DNA from: an uncultured bacterium
GTDB lineage: Bacteria > Cyanobacteriota > Vampirovibrionia > Gastranaerophilales > Gastranaerophilaceae
Assembly (NCBI GenBank): GCA_902788345.1
Contig: CADAJP010000005.1
Location: 62,001-126,000, forward strand
Length of the DNA: 64,000 nt
Reading direction: 5' to 3'
The notes under the pieces are model-generated. The model saw only the letters and a program-made list of their open reading frames with translations. It was not told where the DNA came from and did not search any database. How positions within the stretch are numbered: position 1 is the first letter of the stretch; each line of letters starts with the position of its first letter. A program made the position numbers and the translations under genes. Below, piece by piece: positions 52,269-60,747 of this stretch.

Positions 52269-53236
52269 TGGTTATGAAACAGATTGATAGTATCATAAAA
52301 AAATCCAAAAATATATTGATAGCTTCACACATTAATCCCGATGGCGATACATTAGGTTCTATGTGTGCAATGTACCATTTAATAAAAGACAATTACAAAA
52401 AAAACGCACAAATGGTGATTGTTTCAAAGCTGCCTGAAACCTATGAATTTTTACCGCAAATTCAGGATGCTCTTTTTATAGAGAATATGGATTTATCAAG
52501 AGAATATGATCTTGTAATAAATGTTGATATCGCATCCATAGACAGGTGCAATGATGTTCAGACACTGTTTAAAAAAGCTAAAAATACTATTAATATTGAC
52601 CATCACGAAACAAATAATTCGTATGCAGAGATAAATATTATTGACCCTCATGCATCTGCAACCGGTGAAATTATATATGAAATAGCACAAGCTCTTAACT
52701 GGCAAATATCAAAAGAATGTGCAATAGGATTATATACAGCAATTCTTACGGATACCGGCGGGTTTAAGTTTTCAAACACATCCCCAAAAACAATGGAATA
52801 TTCCGCACAAATCATGAAATATGGTATAGATTCATCAGACATATACAGAAAATGCTATGAATCACAATCAAAAAATATGGTGCTATTCCAATGCTATTGC
52901 GTAAACAAGGCGGAATTTACAAATAATGACAAAATAGCATATACTACTGTTTACAAAAAGGATTTGGAAAAATTTAACAACAACGGAGAAGATTATACAG
53001 ACGGTCTGACTGAAAAACTCAGAGCAATAAATACAACTGAAATTGCATTTGTGGTAAAAGAATTGAATGCAGCAACATCAAAAGTTTCAATGAGAAGCAA
53101 GAATACCGACATTGCTAAAATATGCTCAACTTTGGGCGGAGGCGGACACAAATTTGCAGCAGGTGCAGTTATTAAAGCAAATGTTAACGATGCAGTAAAA
53201 CTGATATTAAAAGAGATTGAAAAGTTAAATTTATGA
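52268..53236 (+). CDS. nrnA: DHH/DHHA1 phosphoesterase, NrnA-like
   Basis: Degrades nanoRNA and/or pAp, and in some species cyclic dinucleotide products. From 52268 the protein is 322 aa: the N-terminal metal motifs ASHINPDGDTLGS and INVDIAS, then NIDHHETN (DHH), and the C-terminal GGGGHKFAAGAVI of DHHA1. A second ATG at 52274 is possible. Much of the longer upstream frame lies over the divergent dciA start and is not part of the gene. Its end overlaps the next gene by 4 bases (ATGA). Confidence 0.88.
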   Translation: MVMKQIDSIIKKSKNILIASHINPDGDTLGSMCAMYHLIKDNYKKNAQMVIVSKLPETYEFLPQIQDALFIENMDLSREYDLVINVDIASIDRCNDVQTLFKKAKNTINIDHHETNNSYAEINIIDPHASATGEIIYEIAQALNWQISKECAIGLYTAILTDTGGFKFSNTSPKTMEYSAQIMKYGIDSSDIYRKCYESQSKNMVLFQCYCVNKAEFTNNDKIAYTTVYKKDLEKFNNNGEDYTDGLTEKLRAINTTEIAFVVKELNAATSKVSMRSKNTDIAKICSTLGGGGHKFAAGAVIKANVNDAVKLILKEIEKLNL

Positions 53237-54174
53237 TAAAAAAACTTATTAAAAATTTAATGAAAAATAAATATGCCCATATAATTATTGCTCTTATCAG
53301 ATCAATAATAAAGAACGATTTTTTCGGTATGGCTGCAGAAATGGGATTTATGCTGGTTGTCGGAATTTTTCCGTTTATGTTGTTTTTGATGTCAATTTTT
53401 GGCTGGCTTGGTAACAGATCATATATGGATCCTATTTTAGCAGCACTTTCAAATATTATGCCTCATCAGGCTATGGAATTATTATTAACCGTACTGAACC
53501 AAACAATGATATTCGGGCACGGAAAACTTGTTGCATGGATTGGTATAATCACAGCATTAATATTATCCGTCAATGGTGTAGCCGTAATTTTAAAAGGTTT
53601 AAACAGAGCATACAAAGTTGAAGAAACAAGAAGTTTTTTATATACAAGAGTCTTATCATTTCTTATGATGTTGGTTAACATCTTAATACTGTTTTTAACC
53701 ATAAACATCATCATCTTCGGGAAAATTATAGTTACATTTTTGGTTGTATATTTTGGGATGTCAAAGGTTACCGCATACACAATTTTGACATTGCGCTGGC
53801 CTGTAGCATTTCTTGCATTATATTTACTGGCCTTTTTAAGCTACTATATACTTCCGGATCTTAAAGGCAATGAAAGTTTTAAAAGAAAAAGCGCACTACC
53901 GGGTACAGCATTTTTTACAGTTTTCTGGTTGGTCGGTTCATGGGCTTTTTCACTTTACGTAAATAATCTTTGCACATATAATATTGTTTTCGGTACAATC
54001 GGAGCATTCTTTATTTTAATGGTTTGGCTTTATTACACCTCAATCGTTTTACTCATCGGCGGCGAGATAAATTCAAGATTTTATAACAGCATGGAACATA
54101 AATCCAAAGAAATAATGGAAGAGCTTGAAGCTTTAAGAATACAGACTTTCCCGAAGAAAAATAAACCGAATTAA
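53233..54174 (+). CDS. yihY: YihY/BrkB-family inner-membrane protein
   Basis: A 313-aa protein with six membrane segments and the family pattern: FFGMAAEMGFMLVVGIFPFMLFLMS near the N-terminus, NGVAVILKGLNRAYKVEETRSFL, YYILPDLK, PGTAFFTVFWLVGSWAFSLYVNN and the final FGTIGAFFILMVWLYYTSIVLLIGGEINS by position 253-281. It was formerly misnamed ribonuclease BN. Function is uncertain, probably a transporter or lipid-related. It is coupled to nrnA by a 4-base overlap. Confidence 0.9.
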   Translation: MIKKLIKNLMKNKYAHIIIALIRSIIKNDFFGMAAEMGFMLVVGIFPFMLFLMSIFGWLGNRSYMDPILAALSNIMPHQAMELLLTVLNQTMIFGHGKLVAWIGIITALILSVNGVAVILKGLNRAYKVEETRSFLYTRVLSFLMMLVNILILFLTINIIIFGKIIVTFLVVYFGMSKVTAYTILTLRWPVAFLALYLLAFLSYYILPDLKGNESFKRKSALPGTAFFTVFWLVGSWAFSLYVNNLCTYNIVFGTIGAFFILMVWLYYTSIVLLIGGEINSRFYNSMEHKSKEIMEELEALRIQTFPKKNKPN

Positions 54175-54188
54175 AGAATGTTGTTTTC

Positions 54189-54217
54189 TTGCAAAAAGAC
54201 CAATTGTGTAATAATAT
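54189..54217 (+). promoter_or_regulatory. promoter of tRNA-Thr
   Basis: TTGCAA (54189-54194), a 17-bp spacer and TAATAT (54212-54217). Confidence 0.55.
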
Positions 54218-54230
54218 AGAGTTATAAAAA

Positions 54231-54303
54231 GCCGATGTAGCTCAGTTGGTAGAGCAACTCATTCGTAATGAGTAGGTCGTGGGTTCGAGCCCCGTCATCG
54301 GCT
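54231..54303 (+). tRNA. tRNA-Thr (CGT)
   Basis: GCCGATG pairs with CATCGGC. The anticodon arm ACTCA-TTCGTAA-TGAGT gives CGT, and the T arm is GTGGG-TTCGAGC-CCCGT. Discriminator U, no CCA encoded. It borders the accessory glycan region. Confidence 0.95.
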
Positions 54304-55012
54304 TTCTTTTTATAAAGAGGGTTTTAGTCCATTTTTACATCTTATAATTTACCCTTAAATTTGACAGATGTTGTAAAAATGTTGTAAAAATTTTTAAAAA
54401 TATATAGCAAAATTTAACAAAATTTATCTTAACAATTCTTCATGAATAATTGTTAAAAGCGTACAACATGCTCAAAACATACACACGATATTCACAAAAA
54501 GAAAATTTACCCGCCTGTTAAAACATAGGGGGTGTATCAAGCGACTCCCCCACATTAAATCATAAGTCTTTACCTGTGTTTATAGCTTTAAACATAAACA
54601 AATAATGAATCATGACTCAACACACATATTAATATATTAATTAATGGCAACTATATACAATATCACAGTAAATATACTCAAATCCTCTACGTAGTGGAGA
54701 GGATAGAAAATCCAGTTGAGTTTGCGAAACTTAGATTTTCAAAAGAGGGTGTTGTCACGTTAGGGATAATAATTTACACTCTCTTGAATTTCTAAAACTC
54801 AACTATGTTTCGTCTTGAAATTCTTTTCTCTCCTAAGGAGAGATATTATTAATAATATATGTTAATCTTAAGCATCCATTTTATTAATATACATCGTATA
54901 ATTTTACCTTTTTATTATTCTTTTTTCTTTTAAAAATTTAGTTAAATTCATATTTCTATACATTATATGGAAATATTATTAAGTTTTTATTAGAATAAGA
55001 AAGGAGAGTAAA
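54304..55012. other. gene-free stretch between tRNA-Thr and the recombinase
   Basis: About 700 bp with no gene. It contains a repeated TGTTGTAAAAA, a perfect 9-bp inverted repeat TTAACAATT/AATTGTTAA (54429-54456), a GGGGG...CCCCC hairpin near 54530-54553 and the nested palindromic element at 54682-54843. Start signals for the recombinase lie at the end (AAGGAG before 55013). Confidence 0.6.
54682..54843. repeat. 162-bp nested palindromic element
   Basis: Four hairpins arranged symmetrically: ATCCTCT/AGAGGAT (54682-54704), GAAAATC/GATTTTC with inner AGTTT-GCG-AAACT (54706-54740), GAATTTC/GAAATTC (54786-54823) and TCTCTCC-TAA-GGAGAGA (54827-54843). The two halves are also inverted copies of each other, as shown by AGTTGAGTTT (54714-54723) and AAACTCAACT (54795-54804). 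It may be a miniature mobile element or structured recombination site. Confidence 0.5.
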
Positions 55013-55555
55013 ATGGTATGTGTTGAACCTATTAGAAACAGAAAGGATATACAAAAAGTCGAGAAAACTCTATCGGCTCGAGGGCAACGCGATTTATTGT
55101 TATTTGTAATGGGGACTAATTGCGGTTTAAGAATTTCAGATATTCTTAACTTAAATGTAGGGGATGTAAGAAACAAAACGCACATTCAAATAATAGAAAA
55201 GAAAACAGGTAAATTTAAGAAATTCCCAATAAATGCAAAATTAAAACCTATGCTAGAAGAATTTACTAAAGGCAGATTAAGTAATGAGCCTTTATTTTTA
55301 TCGCATTGGGGACACAGGTTGGATAGAGTTACAGCTTATTATATTATCAGAACTGCATGCGAAAAAGCGAACTTGCAAGAAAAAATTGGCACACATTCAA
55401 TGCGGAAAACATTTGGATACCACCACTATCAACAGTTTAAAGATGTTGTAATTTTACAAAAAATATTCAACCACTCAAGCCCTCAAATAACTTTGAGATA
55501 TATAGGAATAGAACAGGACGAAATAGATTATACTTACAACAATTTTATGTTATAA
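55013..55555 (+). CDS. small tyrosine recombinase (FimB-sized, catalytic domain only)
   Basis: A 180-aa site-specific recombinase with all catalytic residues: R40 (CGLRISD), K64 (KKTGKF), H128-x-x-R131 (THSMRKTFGYH), H154 (IFNHSS) and Y163 (LRYIGI). It lacks the N-terminal core-binding domain of Xer or phage integrases, like FimB/FimE-type invertases of 180-200 aa. AAGGAG precedes the ATG. Downstream, 39 bases after its stop, a pair of 14-bp inverted repeats brackets a 160-bp segment in front of the glycan cluster, making promoter inversion its likely job. Integration of a tRNA-linked element is the alternative. Confidence 0.85.
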   Translation: MVCVEPIRNRKDIQKVEKTLSARGQRDLLLFVMGTNCGLRISDILNLNVGDVRNKTHIQIIEKKTGKFKKFPINAKLKPMLEEFTKGRLSNEPLFLSHWGHRLDRVTAYYIIRTACEKANLQEKIGTHSMRKTFGYHHYQQFKDVVILQKIFNHSSPQITLRYIGIEQDEIDYTYNNFML

Positions 55556-55588
55556 ACCCTTTGAAACAAACAATGCTATACATTTTTA

Positions 55589-55628
55589 ATGTCTTACATT
55601 TTCATCAATATGTAAGGCATTTTTTTTA
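55589..55628 (+). terminator. terminator of the recombinase gene
   Basis: ATGTCTTACAT pairs with ATGTAAGGCAT (one G-U) around a 10-base loop, then TTTTTTT. The hairpin overlaps the left inverted repeat. Confidence 0.75.
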
Positions 55629-55781
55629 AGTGCTGATATAATTGATTTTCAGGGCAAATTTTCAGTTTAAAATATAAATCGTTTTACATTTCTTTAAATA
55701 ATAATTAATATAATTTTATTTGTGTTAGACTGATGTAGTAAGGTTTTTATGGAATCGCTATACAAAATGATGAAAATGTAA
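55594..55781. promoter_or_regulatory. candidate invertible promoter segment
   Basis: TTACATTTTCATCA (55594-55607) and its exact inverse TGATGAAAATGTAA (55768-55781) enclose 160 bp of AT-rich DNA. Outside each repeat the sequence stays similar (AATGTC versus AATGCT in the same orientation). Inside are an extended -10 TGATATAAT (55634-55642), a TATAAT (55709-55714) with TTTACA 20 bases upstream, and AAGG-TTTTT-ATG at 55740-55751. It lies between a small recombinase and the first glycan gene. Confidence 0.5.
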
Positions 55782-55803
55782 AGCATTAGTCTCTATAGCT
55801 CCA

Positions 55804-56169
55804 TTGAAATCAGACTTTCAAAATTTATTTGAGCAAAGGAATAGTGAGTATATGGCTTATTTATACAGCAAATTTGAAACAAATACGGATGAAAGCTTAA
55901 AACCCAATCAAAGTACAAAAAAGATAGATATTATTTTTGATTTAGAAACAAATAAGAATACCGTTTTAGATTCGGAATACAGCAAAAACATTGTTTGTGT
56001 TTGTGGTTCGTGTGATTTGTTATTAGAAAACAACGGTGAAAAAGATTCGATTACACTAAACGACCACAAAGTAACAATAAACCTAAAGAAAGATATTAAA
56101 GCCGAATTAAAAAATTATACAAAAGATGCAAGATTGGTAGTTCAGTATTTGGGGGAAAATAATGGATAA
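55804..56169 (+). CDS. WxcM/FdtA-like cupin, degenerate or N-terminally disrupted
   Basis: From a TTG at 55804 the protein is 121 aa (from ATG 55852, 105 aa). The C-terminal region IVCVCGSCDLLLENNG...LNDHKVTINLKKDI...DARLVVQYLG resembles the WxcM sugar 3,4-ketoisomerase cupin, but the His-rich catalytic segment (HAHK type) is missing. The frame is open back to 55774. A nearby ATG at 55749 with AAGG gives MESLYKMMKM and stops, but shifting frame in its AAAA run would join it to this reading frame. So the gene may be frameshifted. Its stop overlaps the next gene by 8 bases. Confidence 0.5.
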   Translation: MKSDFQNLFEQRNSEYMAYLYSKFETNTDESLKPNQSTKKIDIIFDLETNKNTVLDSEYSKNIVCVCGSCDLLLENNGEKDSITLNDHKVTINLKKDIKAELKNYTKDARLVVQYLGENNG

Positions 56170-56992
56170 AAAAGTTTCTGTTATAATCCCTTGCTTTAAT
56201 AAAGGGGAATATGTAAAAGAAGCAATTGAATCTGTGATTAATCAAACATATAAAAATATTGAAATTGTTTGTATTGATGACTGCTCAACTGATAACAGTT
56301 ACGAAACTCTTAAAGAACTTGCTAATAAATATGAAAATATAATATTACTCCGAAATGAAGAAAATAAAGGAGTTGTTTACAGCAGAAACACTGCGATTAA
56401 TACCGCTACAGGTGAATATATTTTACCTCTTGATGCAGATGATACTATAGAACCAACATACGTAGAAAAGGCTGCGAAAATATTAGACACATACAATCAG
56501 GTTGGAGTTGTTTATTGTAATTACAAATATTTTGGGGATTCACAAAGAAAAATTGAAATACCTGAAGTTACGAAGGAATACCTTTTGTATTCAAGTTGTA
56601 TCAGTTCGTGTTCAATGTTCAGAAAAACGGATTTTCAAAAAATCGGCGGCTACAAAGAATGCATGAAAAACGGTTGTGAAGATTGGGAATTATGGCTAAC
56701 TTTCTATGAAAACGGCTATGGATTTCACAGAATTGATGAATATATGCTTAATTATAGAAAAGAAAAAAATAATTCAGAAAAGTATACCAATGACAATAAA
56801 AATAATATATTAAAAACTCATATAGATCTTTATTTGAGTGATGAAAATTTTTCAGAAAAAGCATTGAGCAGTGAAAACATTTTACTAAAATACAGAAAGT
56901 ATAAAAGACTATTTAACTTATCACTTACGTTGGCAATTATAGAATTTGCAACAATCATCATTATTGTAGGAGCCGTAATATGTTTCCAATAA
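56162..56992 (+). CDS. GT2 glycosyltransferase with C-terminal membrane helix
   Basis: A 276-aa inverting GT-A enzyme: VSVIIPCFNKGEYV at the N-terminus, VCIDDCSTDNS, and the DADDT metal-binding motif near residue 97, then a conserved acceptor part (CEDWELWLTF). A C-terminal hydrophobic helix (about 253-273) ends in VICFQ. It probably adds a sugar to a lipid-linked surface glycan. Its first 120 codons are nearly identical to the gene at 59105. It overlaps the following gene by 13 bases. Confidence 0.88.
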   Translation: MDKKVSVIIPCFNKGEYVKEAIESVINQTYKNIEIVCIDDCSTDNSYETLKELANKYENIILLRNEENKGVVYSRNTAINTATGEYILPLDADDTIEPTYVEKAAKILDTYNQVGVVYCNYKYFGDSQRKIEIPEVTKEYLLYSSCISSCSMFRKTDFQKIGGYKECMKNGCEDWELWLTFYENGYGFHRIDEYMLNYRKEKNNSEKYTNDNKNNILKTHIDLYLSDENFSEKALSSENILLKYRKYKRLFNLSLTLAIIEFATIIIIVGAVICFQ

Positions 56993-59112
56993 CACCTGCA
57001 ATAAAAAAAATATTTAGCCAATTCCCAAAATTAACCAAACGCGTGGAATTTGTAAAAAATAATATTAAATATAGAAAATATTATTTTTTAGATAAATTAT
57101 TGGTTTTGACGAAAAAAAATACATATGAATATAGAAAAACATATTTATTCAATATATTGATATCAAAAAAAATAATAAAAAAAATCACAACAAATACTTA
57201 TAATTTAAAAAGATTATTTGAATTTACAAATAATATAGACAAGAATAATAAAGTAGATATTATTATCCCTATTTTCAACGGATACGAATACCTTGAGAAT
57301 TTATTTAATACTGTTATTGAAAACACTGATTTAGATTACAAACTCATAGTTATTAATGATAATTCTTCAGATTCAAGAGTTCTTTCATTATTAGAAAAAT
57401 ATAAAAACATACTAGGCTCTAAAATGATACTTGTTAGCAATGAAGAAAATTTAGGATTCGTAAAATCAGTAAATAAAGCATTAAAAATCAGTACTGAAAA
57501 TGTAATTCTTTTAAATTCAGATGTAATTGTTCCTAAAAATTGGGCAAGTCGTCTTTTAGCTCCAATAATTAACAATAATAAAATTGCAAGTGTTACCCCA
57601 TTTAGTAACGCTGCAACGATATTTTCACTACCAGAGAATTGCAAAGACAACATTTTTAATGAAGATTTACAAAAAGTAGATAATGAACTTTCTAAATTAA
57701 ATACCACGCAAAATACATTAAATTTCCCGACAGGGGTTGGTTTTTGCATGGCAATGAATAAAGATGCAATAAAAAATGTCGGATTACTTGATGAAATTTT
57801 TGATAAAGGGTACGGCGAAGAAAATGACTGGTGTCAAAAGGCAATAACAAAAGGCTATATAAATACTATTGCAGGAAATGTATTCGTATGGCATAAACAT
57901 GGCGGCAGTTTTGATAATCAAGAAAAACAAAATTTAATAAAAAAGCACCTAAAAATTGTTACTAAAAGATATCCAAAATACTTTAATATGCTCGGGGAAT
58001 TATTAAATAACAAAGATTATTTATCCTTACGTTTTTGGACTGAATTATTATATATGAAAGCAATTTCTTCATGTAATCAAGTTTGGTTTGATCATACATG
58101 GGGCTCAGGAACGGAAACTTACACGTTAAATAAAATTAAAGATTTAAAAAATGACAATTTAATAGTAAGAATTCAAAATAATGGAACTGACTTATACCGC
58201 ATATCTTATTATTACAAAGAATATAAAAATGAATTATTAATCAATTTATCTGATGTTGAAGTTATAATTAAACAATTAATGCCAAACTTAATAGTAGTAA
58301 ATAATTTAGCATCCTATAAAGATATTTTGGGAATGCTTGAGTTTATTGAACATATAAAAAATGATTTAGGGGTAAAAATATCTTTTAGAGGGCACGATTT
58401 TCAATGTATATGTCCTTCAATAACAATGGTTAATTCTAATCATGAATATTGCAATTCCCAAAATACAAGCCATTGTTCCGAGTGTTTTAAACAATTTAAA
58501 CAAACACCGATAAAAATAAATTCTATTGAAGAATGGCAAAAAAAATGGTTCTATTTTATGAATAATGTTGCAGATGAAATTGTAGTATTTTCAAATTCTA
58601 CAAAAGAAATCTTTTTAAAATTTTGTCCTGATATTAATAGCAAAATTACAGTTGTACCACACAAAGTAAATGAATTAAGGAAAGTTCAAATTCCTCCGCA
58701 TAAAAACTTTAATATCGGTGTTTTAGGGAATCTTGAAATAGATAAAGGGCTACTTATTATAAAAGAAATAGATAATCTACTTCCTAAATATCCAAATATT
58801 AAATTTAAAACACTTGGAGCTTGCAAACATAGATTTAAAAACATAAAGGTTTTAGGCAGATACAAAGTTGCAGATTTACCGAATATTATCGAAAAAGAGG
58901 AAATTGATATGGTATTTATTCCTTCAGTATGGCCTGAAACATTTTCATATACAACAGGAGAAGCAATGAGTATGGGAATTCCTGTAGCATGTTTCAATAT
59001 TGGTGCTCCCGCTGAAAGAAATACAAATGGTTGTATTATTTCTACCATTTCAGGCAAATGTGCACTAAACGAAATTAACGATTGGATAAAGACTCGGAGG
59101 GCGTATGTCTAA
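56980..59112 (+). CDS. bifunctional GT2-GT4 glycosyltransferase
   Basis: The 710-aa protein has an N-terminal GT2 domain (about 85-330): VDIIIPIFNGYEYL, VINDNSSDSR, LNSDVIVPKNW and YGEENDWCQKA. A C-terminal GT-B/GT4-like domain (about 360-700) has NIGVLGNLEIDKGLLIIKEI and VFIPSVWPETFSYTTGEAMSMGIPV, the donor-binding E-x7-E region. Such two-domain enzymes often add two sugars in alternation or sequence. It begins inside the previous gene's end and overlaps the next by 8 bases. Confidence 0.85.
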   Translation: MFPITPAIKKIFSQFPKLTKRVEFVKNNIKYRKYYFLDKLLVLTKKNTYEYRKTYLFNILISKKIIKKITTNTYNLKRLFEFTNNIDKNNKVDIIIPIFNGYEYLENLFNTVIENTDLDYKLIVINDNSSDSRVLSLLEKYKNILGSKMILVSNEENLGFVKSVNKALKISTENVILLNSDVIVPKNWASRLLAPIINNNKIASVTPFSNAATIFSLPENCKDNIFNEDLQKVDNELSKLNTTQNTLNFPTGVGFCMAMNKDAIKNVGLLDEIFDKGYGEENDWCQKAITKGYINTIAGNVFVWHKHGGSFDNQEKQNLIKKHLKIVTKRYPKYFNMLGELLNNKDYLSLRFWTELLYMKAISSCNQVWFDHTWGSGTETYTLNKIKDLKNDNLIVRIQNNGTDLYRISYYYKEYKNELLINLSDVEVIIKQLMPNLIVVNNLASYKDILGMLEFIEHIKNDLGVKISFRGHDFQCICPSITMVNSNHEYCNSQNTSHCSECFKQFKQTPIKINSIEEWQKKWFYFMNNVADEIVVFSNSTKEIFLKFCPDINSKITVVPHKVNELRKVQIPPHKNFNIGVLGNLEIDKGLLIIKEIDNLLPKYPNIKFKTLGACKHRFKNIKVLGRYKVADLPNIIEKEEIDMVFIPSVWPETFSYTTGEAMSMGIPVACFNIGAPAERNTNGCIISTISGKCALNEINDWIKTRRAYV

Positions 59113-59941
59113 AAAAGTTTCTGTTATTATTCCTTGCTTTAATAAAGGGAAGTATGTCAAAGAATCAATTGAATCTGTGATTAATCAAACATATCAAAAT
59201 ATTGAAATTGTTTGTATTGATGATTGTTCAACAGATAACAGTTACGAAATTCTTAAAGAACTTGCTAATAAATATGGAAATATAGTATTACTCCAAAATG
59301 AAGAAAATAAAGGAGTAATATATTCTCGTAACATTGCAATAGAAAAAGCAACCGGAGAATATATTTTACCTCTTGATGCAGATGATACTATAGAACCAAC
59401 ATACGTAGAAAAAGCTGCAAAAATTTTAGATGAAAATCCAAATATAGGTATTGTTTATTGCAAAGCTAGAATGTTTGGAAGTATAAATAAACATTGGGAT
59501 TTGCCAGATTTTGATAAATCAAATATCCTATATGATAATTGTATTTTTTGTTCTGCATTATTTAGAAAATCTGATTTCATAAAAGTTGGTATGTATAAAG
59601 ATTACATGCAATATGGCTATGAAGATTATGATTTATGGCTTTCTTTCATTGAACAAGGATTTGAAGTTTACAGAATTAATGAAATTTTATTTAATTACAG
59701 ACAATTTAAAAAGGATGAACATTCAAGATCTAAAATAAATCTTTTAAATAATAATATTTGGAAAACACTTATAAAGAACCATATGGATACTTATTTAGAG
59801 GATAAACAATTTTGGATAAAATTTCATTTTAAACACGAAAAGTACAAGAAATATAGAAAATTATTTAATATATTTCTGATTTTATCAATTATTGAATTAA
59901 TAATTCTCATAATTATTGGAGGCTTAATATGTTTTCAATAG
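59105..59941 (+). CDS. GT2 glycosyltransferase, duplicate of the gene at 56162
   Basis: A 278-aa paralog of the enzyme at 56162. The first 120 residues are almost the same (VSVIIPCFNKGKYVKESI, VCIDDCSTDNSYEILKEL, LPLDADDTIEPTYVEKAAKIL), whereas the acceptor-side half differs, suggesting a changed acceptor or sugar. A C-terminal membrane helix ends GGLICFQ. Like its paralog, it overlaps the next gene by 13 bases at an ATGTTT(T/C)CAATA junction. Confidence 0.88.
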   Translation: MSKKVSVIIPCFNKGKYVKESIESVINQTYQNIEIVCIDDCSTDNSYEILKELANKYGNIVLLQNEENKGVIYSRNIAIEKATGEYILPLDADDTIEPTYVEKAAKILDENPNIGIVYCKARMFGSINKHWDLPDFDKSNILYDNCIFCSALFRKSDFIKVGMYKDYMQYGYEDYDLWLSFIEQGFEVYRINEILFNYRQFKKDEHSRSKINLLNNNIWKTLIKNHMDTYLEDKQFWIKFHFKHEKYKKYRKLFNIFLILSIIELIILIIIGGLICFQ

Positions 59942-60747
59942 TAATCCCTACAATGCAAAAAAATATTAAAGTATTTAACATGCTATTAGATGAGTTAACC
60001 GAAAACGAATATGTCGGCGAGATTATTATAATAGATAATTCCTTATTAGGAATTGAATACAAATCTGACAAAATAAGAGTTATTACACCATCTGAAAACA
60101 TTTATGTAAACCCTGCCTGGAATTTAGGTGTAAAAATTTCAAAATATGAATATGTCGGAATTTTAAATGACGATTTAATTTTCCCTAAAAACTTTTTTGA
60201 ATCTGTACACAAATTTATAGAAAGCACTAATAACGTTGGCTACATTGGGCTTGAAACAATACCTAAAACAGCACCTGAAAAATTCTCTGATTATCCCAAT
60301 AATTCAGAACTTAAATATCAAACTGTTCAGGAAAGAAATGTCTGCTGGGGTAGTGCAATATTCTTTTTAAAATCAAATTATTTTGCAATTCCTGAAGAGC
60401 TAAAAGTTTGGTGTGGAGACGATTACATTTTTTACAAAAGTATAAACAAAGGATTAACTAATTACGCAATATCGAATTCAAATATTATGCATCTGCATTC
60501 TTTAACCAGCGACAGAAAAGAATTTGACAAAATAAAATATGAAGATCAAAAAAAATATAAAGAAATTAATCCCAAATATGGTTTAATTCAAGAACCCCAA
60601 GCACCAAAATACAATTTTTGGCAAAAAATATTTTCAATAAAAAATGAATATAACGGAAATATAAAGCATAAAGTCATAAGAATTATGGGTACCAAAATAA
60701 AAATTAAATTAAAAGCTGCACAATCAGTTTTAAAGGGAGGCGAGTAA
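59929..60747 (+). CDS. GT2-like glycosyltransferase
   Basis: A 272-aa enzyme with a shortened GT-A start (FSIVIPTMQKN), IIIIDNSLLG, VGILNDDLIFPKNFF (DDL metal site near 86) and CWGSAIFFLKSNYF. The C-terminal tail HKVIRIMGTKIKIKLK is a basic amphipathic segment common at the ends of surface-glycan glycosyltransferases. Its stop overlaps the aminotransferase start by one base, as TAATG. Confidence 0.75.
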   Translation: MFSIVIPTMQKNIKVFNMLLDELTENEYVGEIIIIDNSLLGIEYKSDKIRVITPSENIYVNPAWNLGVKISKYEYVGILNDDLIFPKNFFESVHKFIESTNNVGYIGLETIPKTAPEKFSDYPNNSELKYQTVQERNVCWGSAIFFLKSNYFAIPEELKVWCGDDYIFYKSINKGLTNYAISNSNIMHLHSLTSDRKEFDKIKYEDQKKYKEINPKYGLIQEPQAPKYNFWQKIFSIKNEYNGNIKHKVIRIMGTKIKIKLKAAQSVLKGGE

